The translations under genes were made by a program, and so were the position numbers. The notes beneath the pieces were generated by a model. The model was given only the letters and a program-made list of their open reading frames with translations, was not told the origin of the DNA and did not search any database. A DNA stretch of 64,000 bases from CAVQZA01 sp963724805 (GTDB lineage: Bacteria > Actinomycetota > Thermoleophilia > Gaiellales > Gaiellaceae): positions 558,001 to 622,000 of the forward strand of contig CAVRWA010000011.1 of NCBI GenBank assembly GCA_963724805.1. The letters are read 5' to 3'. Each line of letters opens with the position of its first letter. The first letter of the stretch is position 1. Below are positions 33,839-41,897 of this stretch, piece after piece.

Positions 33839-34882
33839 GTGAGGATCAAACGGTTCTTGCCGCTTGCCCTGGTAGCGATTGCGGCGGTCGCACTTGCGAT
33901 CGTGGCCGGATCGGCCAGCGCTTCCAGCAAGGCGCATCATGCGCCCGCGGCGCATCAGGCGGCGATGAAGGTCGGTCTCGTGACCGACATCGGCGGTCTC
34001 AACGACCGAGGCTTCAACCACCTGGCTTACGTCGGCCTCCAGCAGGCCCAGAAGCAGCTGAAGGTTTCGGGCCGCGTGCTCGAGTCGAAGTCGGCGACTG
34101 ACTATGTCCCGAACCTCTCGAGCCTCGCCCAGCAGGGCTACGGCCTCGTGATCGCGGTCGGCTTCCTGATGACCGACTCGGTCGACCAGGTCGCCAAGCA
34201 GTTCCCGAACACGAAGTTCGCGATCGTCGACGTCGATGCGACGACGATGGCGGACAAGCCCACGAACGTCCAGGGCATCCTGTTCAAGGAGCAGGAGTCC
34301 GGGTACCTCGCAGGCTACCTCGCCGGTCTCGTGATGAAGGCGAAGGGCGGCCCGCAGGTCGCCGGTACGGTCGGCGGCCTCAAGATCCCGCCGGTCGACC
34401 GCTACATCGCCGGCTTCAAGGCCGGCCTCAAGAAGGCCGACCCGGCTGCGACCGAGCTCAACGGCTATTCCCAGGACTTCGTCGACCAGGCGAAGTGCAA
34501 GGAGGTCGCGCTGCAGCAGATCGCACAGGGCTCGACGGTCGAGTTCCAGGTTGCCGGCGGCTGTGGCCTCGGCGTCCTCGACGCGGCGAAGGAGAAGGCG
34601 ATCTGGGGAATCGGCGTCGACAGCGACCAGTCGTTCCTCGGTAAGCACATCCTCACGAGCGCGATCAAGAAGGTCGACCAGGGCGTCTTCCAGACGATCC
34701 AGGCGGCCCAGAAGGGCACCTTCAAGGGCGGCACGAACCGCGTCTTCGGGGTCAAGCAGGGCGGCTCGGGCATCGGCAAGATCAGCCCGAAGGTCAGCAA
34801 GGCGATCCAGGCCAAGGTGCTCTTGCTCCAGGCCAAGATCAAGGCCGGGAAGGTCAAGAACATCCCGACCATCGTTCCGTAG
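33839..34882 (+). CDS. BMP-family substrate-binding protein, non-lipidated paralogue
   Basis: 347-residue paralogue of the preceding protein with the same landmarks (VGLVTDIGGLNDRGFNHLAY, DYVPNLSS, EQESGYLAGYLAG, GGCGLGVLDAAKEK). The signal peptide ends in an Ala/Ser-rich stretch (AGSASASSKAHH) with no lipobox cysteine, so it looks like an ordinary Sec-exported protein rather than a lipoprotein. A strong GAGGAGG site (33826-33832) precedes the GTG. It may be a soluble binding protein or be held by partner proteins; this is inference. Confidence 0.9.
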   Translation: MRIKRFLPLALVAIAAVALAIVAGSASASSKAHHAPAAHQAAMKVGLVTDIGGLNDRGFNHLAYVGLQQAQKQLKVSGRVLESKSATDYVPNLSSLAQQGYGLVIAVGFLMTDSVDQVAKQFPNTKFAIVDVDATTMADKPTNVQGILFKEQESGYLAGYLAGLVMKAKGGPQVAGTVGGLKIPPVDRYIAGFKAGLKKADPAATELNGYSQDFVDQAKCKEVALQQIAQGSTVEFQVAGGCGLGVLDAAKEKAIWGIGVDSDQSFLGKHILTSAIKKVDQGVFQTIQAAQKGTFKGGTNRVFGVKQGGSGIGKISPKVSKAIQAKVLLLQAKIKAGKVKNIPTIVP

Positions 34883-34897
34883 CCAGACCATGATTCT

Positions 34898-34925
34898 GGA
34901 GGGGCGGGCCCAGGCCCGCCCCTCC
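34898..34925 (+). terminator. Stem-loop between binding-protein gene and ABC ATPase gene
   Basis: A perfect 12-bp GC-rich stem (34898-34909 with 34914-34925) with CCAG loop follows the binding-protein stop. The downstream sequence GGCACTTTCTCCC has only a short T-run. It may partly terminate transcription or protect the upstream mRNA, which would raise binding-protein levels over the transporter. Confidence 0.6.
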
Positions 34926-34956
34926 GGCACTTTCTCCCGGCGACGGCCCCGCGTCA

Positions 34957-34962
34957 TAGAAT
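34957..34962 (+). promoter_or_regulatory. -10 box of the ABC transporter genes
   Basis: TAGAAT ends 7 bases before the ATG at 34970, after the stem-loop, suggesting that the ATPase and permease genes have a separate leaderless transcript. The -35 region is not recognisable. Confidence 0.4.
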
Positions 34963-34969
34963 CCCGCGG

Positions 34970-36499
34970 ATGCCCGACGCCACTCCGGTCCTCGAGCTCC
35001 GCCAGATCACGAAGCGCTTCCCCGGCGTGCTCGCGAACGACCGGATCGACTTCGACCTCCTGCCCGGCGAAGTGCATGCGCTGCTCGGCGAGAACGGCGC
35101 CGGCAAGTCGACGCTGATGAACGTTCTCTACGGGCTCTACCATCCCGACGCGGGCGAGATCCTCGTGAACGGCGAGCAGATCACGATCGACTCGCCGCGC
35201 GCCGCGATCGAGCACGGGATCGGGATGGTGCATCAGCACTTCATGCTGATCCCGGTGATGACGGTGGCCGAGAACATCGTCCTCGCGACCGAGCCCAGGC
35301 ACAACGGGGTCTTCCTCGACGAGAAGGCGGCCGCCTCGCGCGTGCTCGAGCTCTCCGAGCGCTTCAGCCTCGCGGTCGACCCCGACGAGAAGGTGCAGAA
35401 CATCACCGTCGGCCAGCAGCAGCGCGTCGAGATCCTGAAGGCGCTCTACCGCGGCGCCGAGATCCTGATCCTCGACGAGCCGACCGCCGTGCTCACGCCC
35501 CAGGAGGCCGACGACCTGTTCGCGATCATCAGGAGCCTGACGGCGCAGGGGAAGTCGATCATCTTCATCAGCCACAAGCTCAACGAGGTGCTGACGATCG
35601 CCGACCGGATCACGACGCTGCGGCGGGGCAAGCTGATCGACACCGTGCCGCGCGAGGGCGCGACCGAGGACTCCCTGGCACGGATGATGGTCGGTCGCGA
35701 CGTGTTGCTGCGGGTCGAGAAGGCGAAGGCGTCGCCCGGCGAGCCGCTGCTCGAGCTCGACGACCTCCATGTGTTCGACGACCGCGGCCTCGAGGCGGTG
35801 AAGGGCGTCAGCTTCACCGTGCACGCGGGCGAGATCGTCGGCCTCGCCGGGGTCGACGCGAACGGACAGTCCGAGCTGATCGACGCAATCACCGGGCTTC
35901 GGCGCGCCGCGAGCGGCACGGTCACCGTCGGCGGCAAGAGCTTTCACCACGCGAACGCCCACACGATGCTCGACGCGGGCGTCGGCCATATTCCCGAGGA
36001 CCGGCAGCGCCGCGGCCTCATCCTGGACTTCACCCTCGCCGAGAACATCGCGCTCCACGACTTCCGCGAGGAGCCGGACTCGAAGTGGGGCTGGCTCTAC
36101 CCGGGCCGGCTGATCTCGCGCGCGCGGCGCCTGCTGAAGGAGTTCGACGTCCGCGGCGGCGGCCCGACCACGCGGGCGGGCGCGCTCTCCGGCGGGAATC
36201 AGCAGAAGGTCGTGATCGCCCGCGAGGTCTCGCGCGACCCACGCGTGCTCGTCGCGGCGCAGCCGACCCGCGGCCTCGACGTGGGCGCGATCGAGTTCGT
36301 GCACCGGCGCCTCGTCGCCGAGCGCGACGAGGGGCGCGGGATCCTGCTCGTCTCGCTCGAGCTGGACGAGATCCTCTCGCTCTCCGACCGGATCCTGGTG
36401 ATCTACGAGGGCCGGATCGTCGGCGAGCACGGCCCCGACGTGACCGAGCAGCAGCTCGGGATCGAGATGACGGGCGGCGGCCGGAAGGAGGCGGCATGA
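34970..36499 (+). CDS. ABC transporter ATPase, nucleoside/sugar type with two NBDs
   Basis: 509-residue protein with two fused nucleotide-binding domains, as in RbsA/YufO/NupA. The first has Walker A GENGAGKST (~38-46), a signature written ITVGQQQRVE and Walker B ILILDEPTAVL. The second has the altered Walker A (GVDANGQSEL), signature LSGGNQQKV and VAAQPTRGLD, as expected for the degenerate half of this subfamily. Stop overlaps permease 1 (ATGA). With the BMP proteins it likely imports nucleosides. Confidence 0.93.
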   Translation: MPDATPVLELRQITKRFPGVLANDRIDFDLLPGEVHALLGENGAGKSTLMNVLYGLYHPDAGEILVNGEQITIDSPRAAIEHGIGMVHQHFMLIPVMTVAENIVLATEPRHNGVFLDEKAAASRVLELSERFSLAVDPDEKVQNITVGQQQRVEILKALYRGAEILILDEPTAVLTPQEADDLFAIIRSLTAQGKSIIFISHKLNEVLTIADRITTLRRGKLIDTVPREGATEDSLARMMVGRDVLLRVEKAKASPGEPLLELDDLHVFDDRGLEAVKGVSFTVHAGEIVGLAGVDANGQSELIDAITGLRRAASGTVTVGGKSFHHANAHTMLDAGVGHIPEDRQRRGLILDFTLAENIALHDFREEPDSKWGWLYPGRLISRARRLLKEFDVRGGGPTTRAGALSGGNQQKVVIAREVSRDPRVLVAAQPTRGLDVGAIEFVHRRLVAERDEGRGILLVSLELDEILSLSDRILVIYEGRIVGEHGPDVTEQQLGIEMTGGGRKEAA

Positions 36500-37764
36500 C
36501 CGACGACCGGTTCCCCCAAGAGCCCCTGGAGAAGCAAGAAGAGGAGGCCGTCGAGATCGGCCCCGAGGGCACGATGCCGAGCCTCGCTGCCAGGATGGCC
36601 CTCGGCCAGCGCGCCGGCGGTCTGGTCGTCCCGCTCATCACCACCCTGCTCGCTTTCACGATCGGCGGCCTCGTCGTGCTCGCGACGGGTCACAACCCGC
36701 TCACCACCTACAAGGCGATCTTCAACGGGACGGGGCTCAACTGGTTCTTCCCGTGGGTGACCGGGCTCGAGCGCGCGAACGCGGCGATCAACCTCCAGCA
36801 GACGCTGATCATCACCACGCCGCTGATCCTCACCGGCCTCGCCGTCGCCTTCGCGTTCCGCTGCGGGATGTTCAACATCGGCGGCCAGGGCCAGTACCTG
36901 GTCGGCGCGTACATGTCCGTGTGGGTCGGCTCGAGCTTCGCCGGGCTGAGTGGCTGGCTGCACATCCTGCTCTGCATCGTGATCGCGATGCTCGCGGGTG
37001 GCTTCTGGGCCGGGATCGCGGGCTTCCTCAAGGCGACCACGGGCGCCCACGAGGTGATCTCGACGATCATGCTGAACTGGATCGCCTATTGGGGAGGCTC
37101 GTACCTGTTCGGGCTCGGGGGACCGCTCCAGAGCTCCACGCAGACGTTCGTCCCGATCTCGAACGACGTCGTCGAGACGGCGCGGCTACCGGTCTTCTGG
37201 GGCAATCCCGCGCTGCAGGGGCTGCATATCGGCCTCTTCATCGCAGTCAGCGCACTCTTCGTCTTCTACCTGATCCTGAACAGGACGACGCTCGGCTACC
37301 AGGTGCGCGCCGTCGGCTACAACCCGGAGGCGGCCCACTACGGCGGGATCAACGTGCCGCGGAACTTCTTCATCGCGATGGCGATCTCCGGGATGTTCGC
37401 CGGGCTCGCGGGCGGGATCGACATGCTGGGCTGGGCGTTCCGGATCTCGACGAGCGACCTCCAGGCCTCGACGATCGGGTTCATCGGGATCGCTGTCGCC
37501 CTGCTCGGGCGCAACACCGCCGTCGGGACATTCTTCGCCGCGCTTCTCTTCGGCGCGCTCTACACGGGCACCTCGACCCGTCACCTCGACCCGACGATCT
37601 TCCGGCCCGACCTCGCGAACAACCTGGCGCAGATCATCCAGGGCCTCGTCGTGCTCTTCATCGGCGCCGACGTGCTCGTCCTCTACGTCTGGAACGCGCG
37701 CCGGAAGCTCAGGCGAAAGAGGGCGGGCACGGCGCCACAGCCCGCGGCGGAGGCGGGAGCATGA
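36496..37764 (+). CDS. ABC transporter permease 1 (branched-chain/BPD_transp_2 type)
   Basis: 422 residues with about ten hydrophobic segments. Landmarks of the nucleoside permeases are GMFNIGGQGQYLVGAY near residue 125 and the ABC-coupling region with GYNPEAAHYGGINV (~276-289). The N-terminal 35 residues are acidic and cytosolic. ATG 36496 is preferred: it overlaps the ATPase stop, whereas longer frames run through the ATPase gene in another frame. It probably pairs with permease 2. Confidence 0.9.
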   Translation: MTDDRFPQEPLEKQEEEAVEIGPEGTMPSLAARMALGQRAGGLVVPLITTLLAFTIGGLVVLATGHNPLTTYKAIFNGTGLNWFFPWVTGLERANAAINLQQTLIITTPLILTGLAVAFAFRCGMFNIGGQGQYLVGAYMSVWVGSSFAGLSGWLHILLCIVIAMLAGGFWAGIAGFLKATTGAHEVISTIMLNWIAYWGGSYLFGLGGPLQSSTQTFVPISNDVVETARLPVFWGNPALQGLHIGLFIAVSALFVFYLILNRTTLGYQVRAVGYNPEAAHYGGINVPRNFFIAMAISGMFAGLAGGIDMLGWAFRISTSDLQASTIGFIGIAVALLGRNTAVGTFFAALLFGALYTGTSTRHLDPTIFRPDLANNLAQIIQGLVVLFIGADVLVLYVWNARRKLRRKRAGTAPQPAAEAGA

Positions 37765-38984
37765 CCGTCTCGGGAGTGCCCGTCAGGCGTGTCGATCTCG
37801 GCGTGATCGGCCGGCCGCGCACGATCGGGATCGTCGGCGTCGTGCTGGACCTCCTCGCGCTCCTCGTGGCCCTGCCGCCGATCGAGGCCCGGACGATCTA
37901 CGCGCCGATCGCGATCGGCTTCCTCGGCCTCTTCTGCGGCGTCTGGGCGCTTGCCCGCGGCGAGAAGCGGCTGGGGTGGTGCGTGGCGATCGGGGCGTTC
38001 CTCGCGATCCCCGCCGGGGCGATCGCGACCTTCTCCGGGCTCGGCAATCTCGAGACGGTCTTCGCCTGGTCGGCGCTGACCGCCGCGACGCTGCGCTTTG
38101 CGACCCCGCTCATCTTCGCGGCGATCGGCGGCCTCTTCTCCGAGCGCAGCGGCGTCGTGAACATCGGCCTCGAGGGGATGATGCTGACCGGCGCGTTCTT
38201 CGGCATCTGGGGCGCGGACAAGACCGGCAGCTGGGAAGCAGGGCTCGGGATCGCGATGCTGGCCGGCGGTGCGATGGCGCTGCTCCACGCGTTCTTCGCA
38301 ATCAGCCTCCGCGCCGACCAGATCGTCGGCGGCACCGCGATCAACTTCCTCGCGGCCGGAATCACCGGCTTCCTGTTCATCGACATCTACGGCTCGAACG
38401 GGACGCCGTCCGACATCCCCGAGATCCCGGACGTCCACCTCACCTTCCTGGGCCACATCCCGCTGATCGGCAACTTCCTCGAGGGCGCGTTCGGGCAGAT
38501 GAACCTGATGATCTGGCTCGCGCTTGCGCTCGTCGTGGTCTCGTCGCTGTTCGTGTTCAGGACGCCCGCCGGGCTGCGCATGCGCTCGGTGGGCGAGCAC
38601 CCGCGCGCGGCGGACACGGTCGGGATCTCGGTGTACGGGACGCGCTACCTCGCGGTCACGTTCTCCGGGATGCTCGCGGCGCTCGGCGGAGCCTACCTCT
38701 CGATCGGGTTCGTCCACTCGTTCAACCAGAACATGAGCGCAGGGCGTGGCTTCATCGCGCTCGCGGCGCTGATCTTCGGCAAGTGGAACCCGTACGGCGC
38801 GCTCGGCGCGGCCTGCCTGTTCGGATTCTCGAGCGCGATCGCGCAGCGCCTCCAGGTCTACTCGCCCTCGGCCGGGACCCTCTTCCAGGCGCTCCCGTAC
38901 GTCCTCACCCTGATCGCGGTCGCCGGAGTGATCGGCCGCTCGATCGCGCCCGCAGCGGTTGGCCGCCCGTACATCAAGCAGTAA
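37761..38984 (+). CDS. ABC transporter permease 2 (BPD_transp_2 type)
   Basis: 407 residues. Three hydrophobic segments precede the family core, which has GGLFSERSGVVNIGLEGMMLTGA (~116-138) and the coupling loop GLRMRSVGEHPRAADTVGISV (~268-288). The core corresponds to the second permease of PnrA-type nucleoside transporters. The extra N-terminal helices (VDLLALLVALPP, IGFLGLFCGVWAL) are not in many homologues. ATG overlaps permease 1 (ATGA). Confidence 0.9.
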   Translation: MTVSGVPVRRVDLGVIGRPRTIGIVGVVLDLLALLVALPPIEARTIYAPIAIGFLGLFCGVWALARGEKRLGWCVAIGAFLAIPAGAIATFSGLGNLETVFAWSALTAATLRFATPLIFAAIGGLFSERSGVVNIGLEGMMLTGAFFGIWGADKTGSWEAGLGIAMLAGGAMALLHAFFAISLRADQIVGGTAINFLAAGITGFLFIDIYGSNGTPSDIPEIPDVHLTFLGHIPLIGNFLEGAFGQMNLMIWLALALVVVSSLFVFRTPAGLRMRSVGEHPRAADTVGISVYGTRYLAVTFSGMLAALGGAYLSIGFVHSFNQNMSAGRGFIALAALIFGKWNPYGALGAACLFGFSSAIAQRLQVYSPSAGTLFQALPYVLTLIAVAGVIGRSIAPAAVGRPYIKQ

Positions 38985-39303
38985 CGCCCGGGCGCGCGGC
39001 TCGCTCGCGCTCGGAGTGCTCGCGGCGATCGCCTTTCCGGCTGCGATCGCCGCTGCGCGGCGCTCGACAGCGCTCTCTCTGATCGACGCCGTGTACACGT
39101 TCCCGGTCCCGATCCTCCTCGGCGTGCTCGCGATGCAGCAGGCCCGGCGGGCGCGGGAGCGAGTCGAGAGGACGCTCGGACGCGTCGGGGGAGTGCGGCA
39201 GGCGCGCTGGGGTCGCCGGTTCGGCGCCCTCGGGATCGCGATCGGCATCACCGCCGGCCTCGCGCTGGGCTTCTACGCGCTGCTGGCCCACTTCTCGGCG
39301 TAG
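38959..39303 (+). CDS. Small membrane protein, function unknown
   Basis: Up to 114 residues with three hydrophobic segments (LALGVLAAIAFPAAIAAA, IDAVYTFPVPILLGVLAM, GALGIAIGITAGLALGFYALL) separated by an Arg-rich cytosolic loop (RRARERVERTLGRVG). The start is unclear: TTG 38959 overlaps permease 2, and GTG 39016 would give 95 residues but remove half of the first helix. No family recognised. Confidence 0.55.
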   Translation: MAARTSSSNARARGSLALGVLAAIAFPAAIAAARRSTALSLIDAVYTFPVPILLGVLAMQQARRARERVERTLGRVGGVRQARWGRRFGALGIAIGITAGLALGFYALLAHFSA

Positions 39304-39325
39304 GCCGCTCCGTCCGCCGGGCCTC

Positions 39326-39331
39326 TACACT
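39326..39331 (+). promoter_or_regulatory. -10 box of the RodZ-like gene
   Basis: TACACT, within the same TCTACACT context seen before infB and miaB, ends 7 bases before the GTG at 39339, so transcription probably begins at the start codon. No -35 box is clear. Confidence 0.4.
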
Positions 39332-39338
39332 TGAGGCC

Positions 39339-40073
39339 GTGTTCGAGATCGGAAACAGCCTGCGCGAGGCGCGCTTGCGCCGCGAGGTCGACTTCGTCGA
39401 GGCCGAGACGGCGACCAAGATCCGGGCCAAGTACCTGCGTGCGCTCGAAGACGAGCAGTTCGAGGTCCTGCCCGCGCAGACCTACGTGAAGGGCTTCCTG
39501 CGCACCTACGCGGAGTACCTGGGCCTCGACGGGCAGCTCTACGTGGACGAGTACAACTCGCGCTACGTCGGCGCCGAGGAGGAGGCGCCGTTCCGTGCCC
39601 GCCGCACGGCGGAGGGGCGCCGCCGGGAGCGGGCCCATCGCCGGGTCGAGTCGAACGTCGTGGTCGTCACTCTCGTCGCGATCGGCGTGATCACGGCGCT
39701 CGTGATCGCCGCCTGGAAGTTCGGCGGCTCGTCGGGGACGGCGAACATCCCGAACCTCGGGCCTCCGGCCACGTCGACTTCCGCGACCAAGAAGGCATCG
39801 ACCGGGAAGGCGGTCGTCGTCCTCCAGGGCTTGCGCGGCAGCTCCGCGCTCCAGGTGCGCGTCGGCGACGCCAAGGGCCGCCTCCTCTTCGTGGGCACCC
39901 TCGAGCAGGGCCGCAGGCAGCGCTTCGTCGCACGCTCGGTCTGGATCCAGGCCTCATCCCCCGAGAATCTCCGTTTGATCGTCAATGGAAGGACCAGGCG
40001 GCTGCGGCCAGGGCTAGGCCCGCGCAACATCACCGTCTCGAAGTCCGGCCACGTCGTCCAGTCGCCGGCTTGA
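39339..40073 (+). CDS. RodZ-like membrane protein with N-terminal helix-turn-helix
   Basis: 244-residue bitopic protein. The N-terminal helix-turn-helix (IGNSLREARLRREVDF through YVKGFLRTYAEYLGLD, residues 1-75) is of the HTH_25/RodZ kind. A basic stretch is followed by one membrane helix (NVVVVTLVAIGVITALVIAAW, ~105-125), a Ser/Thr-rich linker and an external DUF4115-type domain (~155-240). RodZ proteins link MreB-type cytoskeleton to wall growth. It is cotranscribed with cinA. Confidence 0.82.
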   Translation: MFEIGNSLREARLRREVDFVEAETATKIRAKYLRALEDEQFEVLPAQTYVKGFLRTYAEYLGLDGQLYVDEYNSRYVGAEEEAPFRARRTAEGRRRERAHRRVESNVVVVTLVAIGVITALVIAAWKFGGSSGTANIPNLGPPATSTSATKKASTGKAVVVLQGLRGSSALQVRVGDAKGRLLFVGTLEQGRRQRFVARSVWIQASSPENLRLIVNGRTRRLRPGLGPRNITVSKSGHVVQSPA

Positions 40074-41341
40074 GCCGCCCGCGCGCGGTCTTCGTGATCA
40101 CGGGCAGCGAGCTCGTGCGCGGAGAGCGAACCGACCGTAACGGGCCGTTCCTGGCCGCGCAGGCGCTCGCCCTCGGCTTCGAGCCGTCGCGGATCGTGAT
40201 CGTCGGCGACCGCGAGGAGGAGCTCTCGCCCGCGCTCGCGGAAGGGCTCGCGGCCGATCTCTGCGTCACCTCGGGAGGGCTCGGCCCGACCCACGACGAC
40301 CGCACCGCGGAGCTCGTCGCCCGCGCGGCCGGTCGCGAGCTCGTGCTCGACGCCGCGCTCCACGACGAGATCGAGTCGATCTCCCGGACGATCGCCGAGC
40401 GGCTGAGGCGGCCGTACGCGGACTTCGAGACCGGCGTCAGCAAGCAGGCGACTCTGCCCGAGGGCGCGATCTCGCTCGGGCTCGCCGGCACCGCTCCGGG
40501 CTTCGTGCTCGAGACCGGCGGCGCGGTCACGGTCGTCCTGCCCGGCCCGCCCGGCGAGCTGCAGCGGCTCTGGCCGCGCGCGCTCGAGACCGAGCCGGTG
40601 CGCGCCCTGCTCGGCAGGGCCCGCCCGCCGGGGCGCCGCGTCCTCCGGTTCTTCGGGGCGAGCGAGTCGGCGGTCGCCCGGGCGCTCGCCGAGGCCGGCG
40701 GCGAGCGCGAGGGGGTGGAGGCGACGATCTGCGCGCGGGACTTCGAGATCCACGTCGACCTCGTCGTCGACGAGGGGGCGGATGCAGCGGCGGACGAGCT
40801 CGCGGCCGCGCTGCGCGAGCCGCTCTCCCGGTACCTGTTTGCCGAGGACGAACGCCCGGTCGAGGAGCTCGTGCTGGCGCTCTGCCGCGCGCGTGGGCTG
40901 ACCCTTGCGACGGCCGAGTCGTGCACGGGCGGCCTCGTGGCCGCGCGGCTGACGTCGGTGCCGGGGGCGAGCGACGTCTTCCTCGGGGGGATCGTGGCGT
41001 ATGCAGACAGGGTCAAGGAGGCGGAGCTGGGCGTGGGGAGTGACGTGCTCGTTGCGCACGGGGCGGTCTCCGCCGAGACCGCCGCCGCGATGGCCGAGGG
41101 GGCGCGGGCGCGGCTCGGAGCCGACGTCGCCGTCGCGGTGACCGGCGTCGCGGGCCCGGGCGGCGGCACCGAGGAGAAGCCTGTCGGGCTCGTCTACTTC
41201 CACGCGTCTGGGCCGGAGGGCGAGCGGCAGGCCGAGTTCAACGTGCCGAGCGACCGGGAGACGATCCGGCGGCGCTCCGCGGTCGCTGCGCTCCACCTGG
41301 TGCGCCGTCTTCTGACACAGAGCCGGCACGAAGAGGGGTGA
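40070..41341 (+). CDS. cinA: CinA-family protein (competence/damage-inducible; NMN amidohydrolase domain)
   Basis: 423 residues with two domains. The N-terminal molybdopterin-binding-like domain (~1-170) shows TGSELVRGE and TSGGLGPTHDD. The C-terminal PncC-like domain (~265-420) has TAESCTGGL and GVAGPGGG, matching nicotinamide-mononucleotide deamidases. TTG start 40070 overlaps the upstream stop. Position before recA with thpR between is common in actinobacteria and Firmicutes. Confidence 0.92.
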   Translation: MSRPRAVFVITGSELVRGERTDRNGPFLAAQALALGFEPSRIVIVGDREEELSPALAEGLAADLCVTSGGLGPTHDDRTAELVARAAGRELVLDAALHDEIESISRTIAERLRRPYADFETGVSKQATLPEGAISLGLAGTAPGFVLETGGAVTVVLPGPPGELQRLWPRALETEPVRALLGRARPPGRRVLRFFGASESAVARALAEAGGEREGVEATICARDFEIHVDLVVDEGADAAADELAAALREPLSRYLFAEDERPVEELVLALCRARGLTLATAESCTGGLVAARLTSVPGASDVFLGGIVAYADRVKEAELGVGSDVLVAHGAVSAETAAAMAEGARARLGADVAVAVTGVAGPGGGTEEKPVGLVYFHASGPEGERQAEFNVPSDRETIRRRSAVAALHLVRRLLTQSRHEEG

Positions 41342-41892
41342 CCTCGCCCGCTAGCGTGCCGGGTGATGCGAAGACGCGGCTCTTCTGTGCCCTGCAGCTC
41401 TCCGACGACACGGTCGACCGACTCGTCGCGTGGCAGCGGACGCTGCCCGAGAGAGCGTTTCGCCTCGTCCCGGCGGAGAACCTTCACGTCACCCTCGCTT
41501 TCATCGGTTGGCTGCCCACGGGCGAGACCGAGGCGGTCCGCGGCGCCCTGCGGGACGCTGCCCTGGCGGCCCGCCGGCCGTCGCTGCGCGTGTCCGGCTA
41601 CCGGGAGACGCGGAGCGTGGGGATGCTCGTGCTGGACGACGAGGGCGGTCGGGCGGCAGCGCTCGCGGCGGATCTGGCCGGAAGGCTGGAGGCTCTCGGC
41701 GTGTACGAGCGCGAGGCACGCGCCTGGCTGGCGCACGTCACCGTCGTCCGCTTTCGCGTCCCGCCGCGGCTCGCGCCTCCTCTTCCCGACCTCGGCGAGG
41801 TCAGTCCGTCCGATGCCGCTGTCTACTCTTCCGTGCTGCGGTCCGAAGGAGCGCAGTACGCAGTCTTGGAATCGGTTGCGCTAGGAGGTTGA
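41338..41892 (+). CDS. thpR: RNA 2',3'-cyclic phosphodiesterase / 2H phosphoesterase
   Basis: 184-residue 2H-family enzyme. The two catalytic HxTx motifs are HVTL (in ENLHVTLAFIG, ~52-55) and HVTV (in LAHVTVVRF, ~138-141). Such proteins open 2',3'-cyclic phosphates on RNA and were once called 2'-5' RNA ligases. GTG start overlaps the cinA stop. The gene directly precedes recA with its ribosome site just inside the end of this gene. Confidence 0.88.
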   Translation: MTSPASVPGDAKTRLFCALQLSDDTVDRLVAWQRTLPERAFRLVPAENLHVTLAFIGWLPTGETEAVRGALRDAALAARRPSLRVSGYRETRSVGMLVLDDEGGRAAALAADLAGRLEALGVYEREARAWLAHVTVVRFRVPPRLAPPLPDLGEVSPSDAAVYSSVLRSEGAQYAVLESVALGG

Positions 41893-41897
41893 ACGAC

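Noticed and set aside
41840..41897. SOS box upstream of recA
   Set aside because: No CGAAC-N4-GTTCG-type palindrome is visible in the end of thpR.
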